Of a stretch of DNA of 64,000 nt, positions 8,252 through 17,360 are shown piece by piece; position 1 is the stretch's first letter; every line of letters starts with the position of its first letter. Origin of the DNA: Zobellia russellii (GTDB lineage Bacteria > Bacteroidota > Bacteroidia > Flavobacteriales > Flavobacteriaceae); assembly GCF_018728565.1 (NCBI RefSeq), contig NZ_JACSOI010000002.1, positions 434,001 through 498,000 on the forward strand. The letters run 5' to 3'. The notes beneath the pieces are model-generated. The model worked only from the letters and a program-made list of their open reading frames with translations, made no database searches and was not told where the DNA came from. A program made the translations under genes and the position numbers.

Positions 8252-9352
8252 ATGGTACAGCAATTTTTTATCCTCTGCTCGGGGGCAGACACCTCCATTC
8301 TAAAAACCTGTTCTAAAGGCGAACAGAACAAATATGCCGGTATTGGTGCTACTGTATTCTTTACCGCACTCATGGCCTTTATTGCCAGTAGTTATGCTCT
8401 CTATACTGTTTTTGACAATGTATACACGGCTGTTTTCTTTGGTCTCATTTGGGGACTCTTGATTTTTAACCTAGATCGCTTTATTGTCTCCACCATTAAA
8501 AAACGGGATAGTTTTGACAACGAACTTTTGCAAGCAGCACCGCGCCTGCTACTGGCAATTATCATTGCCGTAGTTATTTCAAAGCCGTTGGAAATGAAAA
8601 TTTTTGAAAAGGAAATCAATCAAGTGTTATTGGAACAAAAAAATGAGATGACACTGGCCAATAAAAATCAGCTAGCTTTACAGTACACCCCAACCATTGA
8701 AAAACTAAATGCTGATATTACTCAATTAAAGGACGAAATTTTAACCAAAATAGCTGAAACGGATGCTTTGTACAACACCTATATAACCGAAGCAGAAGGG
8801 ACTTCCGGAACATTAAAATTGGGCAAAGGCCCAGTTTATGAAGAGAAACGTGAAAAACACGATGCCGCTTTGGCGGAGTTGAATGCTCTAAAAGAAACCA
8901 ATGCCCAAAAGATAACGGGAATAGAGAACGAAATTTCAGCTTTAAATGCAGAATATGCAGATGTGGTTAAAAATTCCCAACCTGTAATAGATGGTTTTGA
9001 TGGACTCATGGCCCGGATCAATGCTCTTAATGAGCTGCCGTGGTGGCCCTCTTTCTTTATATTTTTATTATTTCTTGCTATTGAAACCTCCCCTATTATT
9101 GCCAAACTGTTATCCACAAAAGGAACTTACGATGTAAAATTGGAGGAAGAAGAAAGTATGGTTCATACATGGGCACGTCAAAAAATACAACAACGAGAAC
9201 AAATACTTTTAGCAGACACGGCTCTGAACGAGAAAATCTACAATGAGATAAAACGAGAAGAAGAAGTTTACGCGTACAAAAAGAAAAAAACCGAGGAACT
9301 TTTAAAATTACAGGCAGATGCCTTTAGAGACCTTCAGGTGAAACAATTATAG
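8252..9352 (+). CDS. DUF4407 membrane protein with long coiled coil
   Basis: 366 residues. The N-terminus (CSGADTSILKTCSKGEQNKYAGIGA) is typical of DUF4407. Membrane helices are seen at about 28-54, 56-76 and 92-110 and again near 268-290 (WWPSFFIFLLFLAIETSPIIAKL). The NLDRF motif after helix 2 is a family hallmark. Residues ~115-250 form a long charged coiled coil lying between the helix groups. Function is unknown. The architecture suggests a scaffold or sensor with a periplasmic coiled-coil loop. The gene has its own transcription unit and ends 1 bp from the convergent Hpt gene. Confidence 0.85.
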   Translation: MVQQFFILCSGADTSILKTCSKGEQNKYAGIGATVFFTALMAFIASSYALYTVFDNVYTAVFFGLIWGLLIFNLDRFIVSTIKKRDSFDNELLQAAPRLLLAIIIAVVISKPLEMKIFEKEINQVLLEQKNEMTLANKNQLALQYTPTIEKLNADITQLKDEILTKIAETDALYNTYITEAEGTSGTLKLGKGPVYEEKREKHDAALAELNALKETNAQKITGIENEISALNAEYADVVKNSQPVIDGFDGLMARINALNELPWWPSFFIFLLFLAIETSPIIAKLLSTKGTYDVKLEEEESMVHTWARQKIQQREQILLADTALNEKIYNEIKREEEVYAYKKKKTEELLKLQADAFRDLQVKQL

Positions 9353-9353
9353 G

Positions 9354-9704
9354 TTAGTAATCCAGCAGTTCTAAAAAGACATTTATTTTTTTGAGTACTT
9401 TTTTAAAGTCCTCATCCAAAGCTGCATCTCCCGCATGCAACCTTTCCTTATGCTCTTCTGCAAAGGCAAAGGTTTTTTCCATGCCCAGTACGCTTATCTT
9501 ATATTTTAATTTGTGTACTATTTCTGCAGCGGCTCTGGGTTCATCTAATTTTATGTGGTAAAGATATTTACCAAGGTCCCATGAAAATTCGGATTTTAGA
9601 AGGGTTACGAATTTGCGTTCAAATTCTAAATCACGAGCACCTACGAGGTTCTCCACGTAGTTTAAACTTGGTCTTTCATCCCTATATCCCACAAAATCCT
9701 CCAT
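9354..9704 (-). CDS. Stand-alone Hpt (histidine phosphotransfer) domain protein
   Basis: 116 residues, all-helical, with the Hpt signature EIVHKLKYKISVLGM. His64 is the expected phospho-acceptor, four residues before the Lys/Ser-Gly positions usual in Hpt domains. Single-domain Hpt proteins relay phosphate between hybrid kinases and response regulators in the cytoplasm. No kinase or receiver gene is adjacent, so its partners lie elsewhere. The 230-bp upstream spacer holds only a 12-bp palindrome (AATGATATCATT, 9863-9874) of unknown meaning. Confidence 0.75.
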   Translation of the reverse strand: MEDFVGYRDERPSLNYVENLVGARDLEFERKFVTLLKSEFSWDLGKYLYHIKLDEPRAAAEIVHKLKYKISVLGMEKTFAFAEEHKERLHAGDAALDEDFKKVLKKINVFLELLDY

Positions 9705-9934
9705 AAAACCTATCTCTCTTTTAAACTCTTCAATCCGTCATTTCTTCAAGATAAACTAAAGGTAAGAATTATACTACCTCAATTTTCTTGTTTGTTGTGA
9801 AACCGTCAAAAAAATACGTTACTCCCTAAAAAAAAGATGTTAACGATTAGAAAAAAGTGCCGAATGATATCATTTTCGCAGTAAATGAACAGTTTAAAAA
9901 ATCTATCTACACTCAGGTACAGCACTCTAAAAAA

Positions 9935-10936
9935 CTAGTTGCCCCATATACGCTCCCAAAGCGCACTTAACAGTCGTTTGGCATCTGCGCGGTACTTGGG
10001 CATTTCTTGAACAGTTAACCCGGCACTATCTCTTTTAAGCTCATAGCTGAAAGCAAACTTAGACTCTTTAGGGTCTATACTAACAAGCCCAAACCTTAGG
10101 TCATTAAAATATAATTTGCCGGCCTTCTCGGTTATCGTATACCAACCATTGGTTATAGCAATAAGTCGTTCTACTTTATCATCGGATTTTAAGTCTCCAA
10201 GAAGTTCATGGTTCTTGGGATAAGAGGTGAATTTAATTTCTTGAGTATCAAAAAAAGAATAATACCCTATCAAGTAGGAATCACCAGCGTCTACATTGGC
10301 CGTCCACAAAAGAGAATTGAACGGCATAGGCCGGGTATCTATGGCTTCATAAGATATGCTTTGTATTTCCAAATTATAAAGAAACTCTTTATAGGCAACC
10401 CATTTTAAAATTAAGGTAGTCAACAGATAGGCCGTACTTACCGTTAACCCCAACCTATTATACCTTTTTCGTTTGGGCGATGTCCTTTTTTGCCGCATGG
10501 CCATTATCAAGAATATGATAAACGGAACCGTGTACAATGGGTCTATGACAAAAATATTCTGAAATGCCAATCGGATTTTAAAGGGCCAGAACAACTGGGT
10601 GCCCCACGTGGTAAAGGTGTCCAATATAGGGTGTGTAAACATACCCCAAAACATTAACCAAGACCAATCTTTAAAAGTAGCTTCGCTTTTCTTTTCCATC
10701 TTGGAGATAAGCCATCCAAATAGGGGCGCAAACAGTAAGGAAAAGAAAATGGAATGGCTAAAACCCCTATGAATTTCGGTTGCGGTAACCGTATCAAAAA
10801 GAAAACGTGCCGTGACGTCCAAATCTGGAATAGTGCCGGCAATAGCCCCATAGAGCATAGCCTTGTTCCCAACCTTTTTACCTAAAACGGCTTCACCTAC
10901 CGCGGCTCCTAAAACTATCTGGGTTAACGAATCCAT
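9935..10936 (-). CDS. DUF457/YdjM-type membrane-bound metal-dependent hydrolase
   Basis: 333 residues. The N-terminus MDSLTQIVLGAAVGEAVLG, the PDLD motif near residue 37 and HRGFSHSI near 57 match the LexA-binding/inner-membrane hydrolase family (DUF457, YdjM). About four hydrophobic helices span residues 60-180, followed by a ~150-residue soluble C-terminal part. His and Asp motifs suggest a metal centre near the membrane, but no reaction is established for the family. It is the last gene of a minus-strand run, 21 bp after the MutS-like gene. Confidence 0.85.
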   Translation of the reverse strand: MDSLTQIVLGAAVGEAVLGKKVGNKAMLYGAIAGTIPDLDVTARFLFDTVTATEIHRGFSHSIFFSLLFAPLFGWLISKMEKKSEATFKDWSWLMFWGMFTHPILDTFTTWGTQLFWPFKIRLAFQNIFVIDPLYTVPFIIFLIMAMRQKRTSPKRKRYNRLGLTVSTAYLLTTLILKWVAYKEFLYNLEIQSISYEAIDTRPMPFNSLLWTANVDAGDSYLIGYYSFFDTQEIKFTSYPKNHELLGDLKSDDKVERLIAITNGWYTITEKAGKLYFNDLRFGLVSIDPKESKFAFSYELKRDSAGLTVQEMPKYRADAKRLLSALWERIWGN

Positions 10937-10957
10937 TTTTGATTGTTAGTTGACTAG

Positions 10958-12730
10958 CTATTCTACAATTTCCATTTTCTTCAACAAGAACGAAGCGTTC
11001 ATATTCTGACAAATTCCGTCCTTAAACTTATAATCAAAATGAAGTTCATCATTAATGATTTCAGCGTCAAAATAATGGTTCTCAACCTGAGGCAATGTAT
11101 CGGCCACCTCGCAAAGGCTTAAGTCATGCGTGGCAATAATTCCGGTAGACTTTGAAGCTACCAAACGCTCCACGAATTTCCGGCTACCCTCGGCCTTATC
11201 CGTACTATTGGTTCCTTTCAAAATTTCATCCAAAACAATAAAATAACGATCCTCCTGAATTTCGTCTACAATGAATTTCAATCGTTTTAATTCCGAAAAG
11301 AAGTAAGACTCGTCATCCGTTAACGAATCCGTAGTACGCATGCTGGTAATCAATTTTATGGGAGAATACACCACCTCTTTAGCACAAAGCGGAAGCCCTA
11401 CATTGGCCATTACAATCTGTAATGAAACGGTACGTAAAAAAGTACTTTTCCCGGCCATGTTAGCTCCGGTAACGATAAAGAACTGTTCCCGATCTATTTG
11501 AAAGTCATTTAGGACGCTCTTTTCCAGATTAAGCAATGGATGTCCTGCCCCGGTGGACTTTAGAACCACTCCATCCTTAGTAACGGTAGGATAATTGTAC
11601 TGCGGATGATTGAACCCAAAATTGCCCAGACTGTTATACGCGTCAAAGATTGCGATAGTATCAAACCATTTTTCTACAAAAGCACCATGCTTTCCGATCC
11701 ATTTTTCAATCTCATAACAGTGTGTTAAGGTGCGAAGAAAAAAACCGTTCCCAAAGAAGAGGTAAATAATGTTATTGTTCTTGTCCAGACTATTGAGCTG
11801 TTTGGAAAACTGTGCTATGATCAAAGAAGTCTTTTCTTTATCCCGAAGCACGTTACCCTTCAACTGCTTTAGATAATCGGAAGTAAATTCCGTATCCTCG
11901 ATCAACGTTAGTAATTTGTTGTACTGTTGAAAACTGCTCTGTACTTGGGAAGCATCTCCTCCAAGCTTGGTGATTTTTTTAGTATAGATTCCCGTGATGC
12001 CCATACCTAGGACAAGCCAGAGTACTAAAACCGATTCCGGAGCAAAATCAAAAAAATAAAGCGCGAACAATAACACGGAAACTACGGAAAACACCATTGG
12101 CACATACCGTATTATTTTTGGAACAAAAGCTTCGTAACCCGCCAACCATTTTACAATAGCATCCGTTTTACCCTCGGTTTTGGCCAAAGAAGCCGTTGCC
12201 GAAAAGTTTTGGCGCCATTCCGGCATTTTGGCGAGTTCCTGTATAGCTTCCTGTTTCTTAGGAATTCCGTCTATCTCGTTAGCCTTGAAAAGAGCAGCAA
12301 AGGTTTCCGCCCCTTGTTTTAAAGCGGTACGGTTGGCATACTGAAAAAATGAACCCCTACCGAACAGGTCTATATCCTGACTGAAATAATGAAGTGGATC
12401 CTTAAACTCATCGCCTTCGGGCAGGTCATGAAAGTCACGGTGCAATACTTTTAATTCGGTCCGGTTAATATCCAGCAGTGCCAACAACCTATCTCGTTTG
12501 TACTGAAGTCCGGCATGTCTGGTTACCAAAAAAAGAAAAAGTACAATGGTTACCAACACTACGGCCATAACCCATTTCGCGTCTCCTAAAGTTAGATAAA
12601 CGCCAAAACCGGCAATACAAAATATGGCCAAACGCAGCATGCTCGAAGCAAATAACAGCTTCTTTATTTGCGCTAACTCTTTTGTGTATTTTTCAATTTC
12701 ACCGTTATAAAAAGATTCTAGTTGCTGCAT
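10958..12730 (-). CDS. Membrane-anchored MutS-family ATPase
   Basis: 590 residues. The C-terminal third is the MutS ATPase: Walker A GANMAGKSTFLRT near residue 420, Walker B FIVLDEILKGTNSTDK near 498, and the signature His in ATHDLSL near 530. The N-terminal mismatch-recognition domain of MutS is absent. Instead there are hydrophobic helix pairs at about 25-70 and 205-250. Family members are annotated as MutS-related proteins of Bacteroidota, with no proven role in mismatch repair. The helices suggest a membrane-bound machine. It sits between the YjbR and DUF457 genes with short gaps (39 and 21 bp). Confidence 0.88.
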   Translation of the reverse strand: MQQLESFYNGEIEKYTKELAQIKKLLFASSMLRLAIFCIAGFGVYLTLGDAKWVMAVVLVTIVLFLFLVTRHAGLQYKRDRLLALLDINRTELKVLHRDFHDLPEGDEFKDPLHYFSQDIDLFGRGSFFQYANRTALKQGAETFAALFKANEIDGIPKKQEAIQELAKMPEWRQNFSATASLAKTEGKTDAIVKWLAGYEAFVPKIIRYVPMVFSVVSVLLFALYFFDFAPESVLVLWLVLGMGITGIYTKKITKLGGDASQVQSSFQQYNKLLTLIEDTEFTSDYLKQLKGNVLRDKEKTSLIIAQFSKQLNSLDKNNNIIYLFFGNGFFLRTLTHCYEIEKWIGKHGAFVEKWFDTIAIFDAYNSLGNFGFNHPQYNYPTVTKDGVVLKSTGAGHPLLNLEKSVLNDFQIDREQFFIVTGANMAGKSTFLRTVSLQIVMANVGLPLCAKEVVYSPIKLITSMRTTDSLTDDESYFFSELKRLKFIVDEIQEDRYFIVLDEILKGTNSTDKAEGSRKFVERLVASKSTGIIATHDLSLCEVADTLPQVENHYFDAEIINDELHFDYKFKDGICQNMNASFLLKKMEIVE

Positions 12731-12769
12731 ATATCCTACACGGATTTTTTAAATAAGTGATGACGTTTT

Positions 12770-13132
12770 CTAAGAAAGAGCATCATACTCCGCCTTGAGC
12801 TTTTTGGTAAATTTGGAAATAACCAAATCATAGGAATGGTCTACCAATTCCGTGATTAGTTTTGGAGACAGGTTATCCAACAAAAGCGTATTCCAATGAA
12901 CTTTGCTCATGTGGTAGCCGGGTATGATATGACCATCAAACTCTTCCCGAAGTATTATTGCCCTATCTGGATCACACTTTAGATTTACTTGAGGTGGAAG
13001 CCTTTCCAGAGCACAAAGAGCGAACATTTTACCCATAACCTTAAATACCAGGGTCTTCTCGTCAAACGGAAATTCCTCTGTTACTCCTTTCTTGGCAATG
13101 CAATACTCCCGAAATACTTCAACGTTCATCAT
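12770..13132 (-). CDS. MmcQ/YjbR family protein
   Basis: 120 residues with the family layout: N-terminal YCxxKKGVTEEFPF, central VFKVMGKMFAL, LKCDPDRA, PGYHMSKVHWNTL and a C-terminal LVDHSYDLV helix. The fold is a CyaY-like alpha/beta domain sometimes called a double-wing DNA-binding protein. A physiological role is not established. It follows the GNAT gene by 13 bp in the same run. Two Met codons stand at the start; either could be used. Confidence 0.88.
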   Translation of the reverse strand: MMNVEVFREYCIAKKGVTEEFPFDEKTLVFKVMGKMFALCALERLPPQVNLKCDPDRAIILREEFDGHIIPGYHMSKVHWNTLLLDNLSPKLITELVDHSYDLVISKFTKKLKAEYDALS

Positions 13133-13145
13133 TTCTTAAGGTACT

Positions 13146-13679
13146 TTACTGTTGGGGTACTTTCAGTTTTTCCAAGGACGACCAATGGTATCTTACTTTC
13201 ATGATAGGCGTATCCCCAATATCGTTCCCTTCTACGGTCTCCAATCGTTTTCCTCCGCGAGAGTCGTAAAACCCTTGTGCCAATTTGTTACCCTCAAGCA
13301 CCCACAAATACACGCCCTTATCAGAAGTACTTTTTTCTACCTCATCTGCAACGCGCGCCATTAAATGTCTTCCAATACCAAGGCCTTGGGTCTCTGCTGA
13401 AACATGCAAATTATCCAATAGGGCACCATAGGTGTTGTCTTGGTTCAAAAATACGCACGCAAAACCAAGCATAACTCCGTCTTTCTCCGCCATGATTACC
13501 TTTTGGTCCAAACTTGGGGTACCAAGTCTATCCCGCCATACTTTTTGGCGATCGGAAAGAGCCAATTCATCCAAGTAATTATCGCTAAAGACTCCTCGGT
13601 AATTCTCTTGCCAACTTTTAGTATGTAACTGGGCTATTGCCAACGCATCTTCCAGCATGGCATACCTATAAACGACCAT
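13146..13679 (-). CDS. GNAT family N-acetyltransferase
   Basis: 177 residues with a complete GNAT fold. N-terminal motif: AMLEDALAIAQLHTKSWQENY. Motif A: LLDNLHVSAETQGLGIGRHLM, where QGLGIG is the acetyl-CoA pyrophosphate loop near residue 97. Motif B: YLWVLEGNKLAQGFYDSRGG near 124-144. It transfers an acyl group from CoA to an amine; the acceptor is unknown. It lies 5 bp downstream of the Dabb gene. Confidence 0.9.
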   Translation of the reverse strand: MVVYRYAMLEDALAIAQLHTKSWQENYRGVFSDNYLDELALSDRQKVWRDRLGTPSLDQKVIMAEKDGVMLGFACVFLNQDNTYGALLDNLHVSAETQGLGIGRHLMARVADEVEKSTSDKGVYLWVLEGNKLAQGFYDSRGGKRLETVEGNDIGDTPIMKVRYHWSSLEKLKVPQQ

Positions 13680-13684
13680 AAAAC

Positions 13685-14083
13685 TTACTGTATTCCCTTA
13701 GAATCGTAAACGATTACCTTTTCCCATAATGCGCTAGATTCCTCTATAAATACCTTATGAGGAGCTTCGTCCTGATAGTTCTGCTGCGCTTCGGCAGATT
13801 CAAAAGTTACAATTAACGAGTAGGTAAACGAACCATCTACCACATCTCTACTAGCCTTTGGCGGAACGCCTATAAAACTGGTTTTGGCATAGGCCGAATT
13901 ATCCAAAAATTTCTGAAGCGACTTCTCAAATGTAGCTCGGTCTTCTTTGCTATCCGGATTTTTAAACCAAAAGTATACGGTATGGGCAAAATTAGGGTCA
14001 AATTCTCTCATGTCATTCTTTGTTTGGCCATTAGCGGTAATGGCAAGTGTTAAAAATAATATTGAAATAGTAAGTGTTCTCAT
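13685..14083 (-). CDS. Exported Dabb (stress-responsive alpha/beta barrel) protein
   Basis: 132 residues. Residues 1-19 (ending in ITANGQ) form a signal peptide. The rest is a single Dabb domain: HTVYFWFKNPDSKEDRATFEKSL, then an IGVPPKASRDVVDGSFTYSLIVTF stretch and HKVFIEE near the end. The Dabb fold is a dimeric alpha+beta barrel of unknown or varied function. Export is uncommon among small Dabb proteins but seen in Bacteroidota. Part of the minus-strand run. Confidence 0.85.
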   Translation of the reverse strand: MRTLTISILFLTLAITANGQTKNDMREFDPNFAHTVYFWFKNPDSKEDRATFEKSLQKFLDNSAYAKTSFIGVPPKASRDVVDGSFTYSLIVTFESAEAQQNYQDEAPHKVFIEESSALWEKVIVYDSKGIQ

Positions 14084-14108
14084 GTCTATTGTTTTTAATA
14101 TATGTAAA

Positions 14109-14732
14109 TTAATCTTCGAGCATTTCTTTTTGTTTTTCCGTAATCTCCAAAGCCGTGTAATCTAGTTTCCAACCAATGGTCTCTACTATTTTTTCAATTA
14201 ATAAAACAGCTTGAATAGCTTCTTTCCTGGCGGTTTGCATCAGTCCACTCTGCGGAATCTTTTCTCTTATGTGCTGTTTGGCCTCTTTGTTCAATAGGGT
14301 TAAATCATCTGAAGAAAAGAAATTGAACATACCACTCTGAATATCATAAAACTGAATATCCGGCTCTATGGATAGAATCTCTGGCTCCGGAAAATGGGTC
14401 AGGATAATTTTTTTATTCTCGTCATCGGCCTTTATCCTTACTTTTTTTAGATCATAACCAATATGGGCCTTGGCATTGATGACCAGCAGCGCCTTTTTCT
14501 TGCTGCTTACCAAACTCATAAAGCGTTCCTTTATATTCTCGTACCTGTAGATTTCTGCAAAATCGCCTTCTACCGAAACCAACTTACAAACGCTTTGTAT
14601 TTTCTCTACCAATACTGTAGATTGGTGTTTGGTAAGTTCTTTACTTTTTTGTTTCCTGAAATAAGAATACACCCAATACATTAGAATAGCACCTAGAATA
14701 AGACCTAAAAAAGTATCGAAAATATTATCCAT
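14109..14732 (-). CDS. DUF4230 domain protein, membrane-anchored
   Basis: 207 residues. A single N-terminal membrane helix (residues ~7-24) is followed by the DUF4230 region: VSVEGDFAEIYRYE, KKALLVINAKAHIGYDLKKV, and late QTARKEAIQAVLLIEKIVETIGW. The domain faces the periplasm by topology. Function is unknown. The gene starts 2 bp after the DUF4260 stop and so is probably translationally coupled. Confidence 0.85.
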   Translation of the reverse strand: MDNIFDTFLGLILGAILMYWVYSYFRKQKSKELTKHQSTVLVEKIQSVCKLVSVEGDFAEIYRYENIKERFMSLVSSKKKALLVINAKAHIGYDLKKVRIKADDENKKIILTHFPEPEILSIEPDIQFYDIQSGMFNFFSSDDLTLLNKEAKQHIREKIPQSGLMQTARKEAIQAVLLIEKIVETIGWKLDYTALEITEKQKEMLED

Positions 14733-14734
14733 TC

Positions 14735-15085
14735 TTATTTTCCTATTTGCCCCAAGTGGGTAAACTTAAAACCTTTATTATATTTTAGACCATACCCAAA
14801 AACACGGTCCATTGCCGCATGCGAAAATAAGATAATCCCTACCAATTGCAATACGGGTGCCGAAAGATACACCCCAATTATATAGATGGCAAGAGCAATT
14901 CCTTTGTGATGAAAAATATTATAGAAAACGGCACCCCATTTATTCCCCAAAAGATAGCCCAACATACTAAAATCCGGAGTTAACAGCAACACTACGAACC
15001 ACCACCAGACATATGGCAAAAGACTGAACATGTATATCCCAAACAAGAACATACCCAACTCCTCTACCTTTATCCACTTGGTCAT
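14735..15085 (-). CDS. DUF4260 small membrane protein
   Basis: 116 residues, four hydrophobic helices, with family motifs LLTPDFSMLGYLLGNKWGA, YNIFHHKG and SHAAMDRVFGYGLKY. The conserved His/Asp positions could bind a metal, but nothing is established. Its ATG overlaps the upstream cyclase-family stop by 4 bp, indicating coupled translation. Confidence 0.88.
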   Translation of the reverse strand: MTKWIKVEELGMFLFGIYMFSLLPYVWWWFVVLLLTPDFSMLGYLLGNKWGAVFYNIFHHKGIALAIYIIGVYLSAPVLQLVGIILFSHAAMDRVFGYGLKYNKGFKFTHLGQIGK

Positions 15086-15834
15086 TTTTGTATAATTCTA
15101 TAAAGTACAGGTCTACTGGGGCTGGCATCATTTTCAAAAGGAGCCACCTGAATATTTAACAGATACGTGCCATCTTCAATAGAATTGGAAACATAAATAA
15201 ACTCCGTTATAGTGGCTTTTTTTCTGAGTTTTCCTCCAAAATTCCAGAAAGCTTTATGGGCTACCAGTGCTCCATCATCCTTTTCTTTATCTACGGAAGG
15301 TAAGTCTACCAACAAATGCTCCACACCTTTTTCTACAAGAAACTTAGCAGCCTCTTCTGTGAGGTAAGGAGGGTTTGAATGTGAATATTGGCGGGACTTT
15401 TTCTGTTTCATATTAGGCAGGGTACGTATAACCACGGCCTCTCTCTTTTTGTTCCCCAAAGCATATTTAAGCTGCTTTTTTGAAACCACAAAGTCGTTAT
15501 CTACCATTTCCGGAGCAATGGTAATGACTTCCGCCAGAAAGAAAAATTGTTTTAAGTTTTTATTGATAGAATGAAAATCTTCTGTAATATGACCTACACA
15601 TTCCGTATGTGTGCCGTGGGCATGCGGGTTGAATGAAATATCATTAAAATTGATGGAAGCCCCTTCGGACACTTTACCAACATACCCTTTTTCTTCGTGT
15701 GGCTCAATTGTTGGCGGGGCCACATACCATGCACTTACATTTTGCTCGCCGCCCTTTATGGCTATTGAAATATCCAAGGGTTTGGTAAGGTCTATGGGGT
15801 AGTTTCTTGTTCTATGTTTTATAGTAGCAATCAT
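15082..15834 (-). CDS. Cyclase-family (kynurenine formamidase-like) metal hydrolase
   Basis: 250 residues. The metal-binding signature HAHGTHTECVGH at about residues 75-86 corresponds to HxGTHxDxPxH of the cyclase/KynB family, with Glu in place of Asp and Gly in place of Pro. The N-terminal DLTKPLDISI strand and C-terminal VDLPSVD are also typical. Members hydrolyse formamides or related cyclic substrates in the cytosol. No tryptophan-catabolism genes are nearby, so kynurenine is not assured. First gene of an eight-gene minus-strand run that ends at 9935. Confidence 0.82.
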   Translation of the reverse strand: MIATIKHRTRNYPIDLTKPLDISIAIKGGEQNVSAWYVAPPTIEPHEEKGYVGKVSEGASINFNDISFNPHAHGTHTECVGHITEDFHSINKNLKQFFFLAEVITIAPEMVDNDFVVSKKQLKYALGNKKREAVVIRTLPNMKQKKSRQYSHSNPPYLTEEAAKFLVEKGVEHLLVDLPSVDKEKDDGALVAHKAFWNFGGKLRKKATITEFIYVSNSIEDGTYLLNIQVAPFENDASPSRPVLYRIIQK

Positions 15835-15933
15835 AAAAAATATTCTGTTTTTAGGACAATCCTTGCTTTAAAAAACTTAAAAGCGGTTATCCTTTTCCGT
15901 ACTGTACAACAGCACTTATTTTCACTTTCATAT

Positions 15934-17067
15934 TTACCCCAAATTTACCATAAAAAGGTCGGATGCGAGACCGTCTGCCAAAAAACGACCTTTTTTAGTG
16001 GTCAGTAGTGTGTCTCTATTAATATGAAGTAAGTTATCCTTAAGATGTTTTTCGGCCTGCATTAAAGCGTACTCACGATATTTTTCACCAAAATCAGATG
16101 CAATTCTAGAAAGCGATACACCCCAAATGGTTCGCAAGCCTGTCATTACATATTCATTATAGGTATCGGTCATTGATAATGTTTCGGTTTCCATAGGGAG
16201 CTCCCCTTTTTCAATGGACTTCAAATATTTTGGGTTGTTATTGATGTTCCAGCCCCTACTAACCCCATCATAGGAATGGGCAGACGGGCCAATACCCAAG
16301 TACTTCTTCTGTTGCCAGTATGCTGTATTGTTCCGCGAAAAATATCCGGGCTTCCCAAAATTGGATATCTCGTAGCTTTCAAAACCGGCGGCTTCCAAAG
16401 TTTCGGACAAAATATGAAAATGCGCCTGTGCCACCTCATCATCAACATTCTTTACCAAGCCTTTTTTAATAAAGTTGGCAAGGGCAGTTTGTGGCTCAAC
16501 AGTGAGGGCATAACTGGAGATATGCGGAATCCCAAAGGAGAGAGCCTTGTCTATGTTTTCCCTCCACCGTTCGTTGGTCATATCCGGAATGCCGTAAATT
16601 AAATCGATAGATATATTATCAAAATATGTGGTGGCTTCCCTTATACAATTTTCGGCTTCGCTGGCGTTGTGCGCCCGGTTCATCAACTTTAAATCCGCCT
16701 CAAAGAAAGATTGAATCCCTATACTTAAACGATTAATAGGACTCTTGGAAAGAGATATTATTTTCTCCGTGGATAAATCATCAGGGTTGGCCTCTAAGGT
16801 AATTTCCGGATGCTCCGAAACCGAATAGTGCTCATAAACCGAATCAATTATGGACTGAATTTCTTCAGTTTTCAATACACTAGGTGTTCCTCCCCCAAAA
16901 TAGATGGTTTCTACAATCTCATCCTTAAACTCATCCTTTCTCAAGGAAAGCTCTTTCTGCAAAGCCTGGACCATAGCCTCTTTCTTTCCCATTGAAGTAG
17001 AAAAATGGAAGTCGCAATAATGACAAGCCTGTTTGCAAAAAGGAATATGAATGTAGATGCCGCTCAT
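15934..17067 (-). CDS. hemW: Radical SAM haem chaperone HemW
   Basis: 377 residues. The radical-SAM cluster motif CKQACHYC is at residues 11-18, preceded by IYIHIPF. The characteristic HemW sequence lacks the extra fourth cysteine of true HemN; here FHF follows the motif. FGGGTPS (SAM-binding) follows near residue 58, then the NPDDL and RLSIGIQSF motifs. HemW delivers haem to respiratory enzymes, which suits the cbb3 oxidase cluster elsewhere in the window. The real HemN is a separate gene at 45.9-47.3 kb. The upstream region is occupied by a 7-bp tandem repeat ending 28 nt before the start codon. Confidence 0.9.
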   Translation of the reverse strand: MSGIYIHIPFCKQACHYCDFHFSTSMGKKEAMVQALQKELSLRKDEFKDEIVETIYFGGGTPSVLKTEEIQSIIDSVYEHYSVSEHPEITLEANPDDLSTEKIISLSKSPINRLSIGIQSFFEADLKLMNRAHNASEAENCIREATTYFDNISIDLIYGIPDMTNERWRENIDKALSFGIPHISSYALTVEPQTALANFIKKGLVKNVDDEVAQAHFHILSETLEAAGFESYEISNFGKPGYFSRNNTAYWQQKKYLGIGPSAHSYDGVSRGWNINNNPKYLKSIEKGELPMETETLSMTDTYNEYVMTGLRTIWGVSLSRIASDFGEKYREYALMQAEKHLKDNLLHINRDTLLTTKKGRFLADGLASDLFMVNLG

Positions 17068-17095
17068 GTTTTTTAGTAATAGTATTAAGTACTGA

Positions 17096-17190
17096 GTAGT
17101 TAGTAGTTAGTAGTTAGTAGTTAGTAGTTAGTAGTTAGTAGTTAGTAGTTAGTAGTTAGTAGTTAGTAGTTAGTAGTTAGTAGTTAGTAG
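17096..17190. repeat. 7-bp tandem repeat (GTAGTTA)13.6 upstream of hemW
   Basis: Thirteen uninterrupted copies of GTAGTTA plus four bases fill 17096-17190, inside the 293-bp gap between ruvC and hemW. The far edge of the gap (about 17335-17347) carries ACTAACTACTAAC, the reverse complement of the unit. AGTACTGAGTA-type words stand at both edges, so the two ends can pair. The rest of the gap is T/C-rich with no ORF. The array lies in the hemW leader or promoter, so copy-number changes would alter spacing there. Confidence 0.95.
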
Positions 17191-17360
17191 AAGTTAAAAA
17201 ACGTCCATCAGGAAATGCTTTACACAAGATTTTTTTCGTTTAATTATCCTTTACCTCTACTTCTAACTTCCTCCTATTTATATATTTCATCGTTGAAATC
17301 CCATTACTCAGTACTCTTTACTCCATACTCAGTACTAACTACTAACCACTAATCCCTACC

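Noticed and set aside
9863-9874. AATGATATCATT palindrome as another Fnr box
   Set aside because: The half-sites TGA/TCA are 2 bp apart, not 6, and no -7 element lies 23 nt away.
15082-15834. Kynurenine formamidase as a firm assignment
   Set aside because: The metal motif differs at two positions and there are no tryptophan-degradation genes nearby; kept as cyclase family.
17096-17190. Could the repeat array be a CRISPR?
   Set aside because: The 7-bp units are contiguous with no spacers and no cas genes are present.
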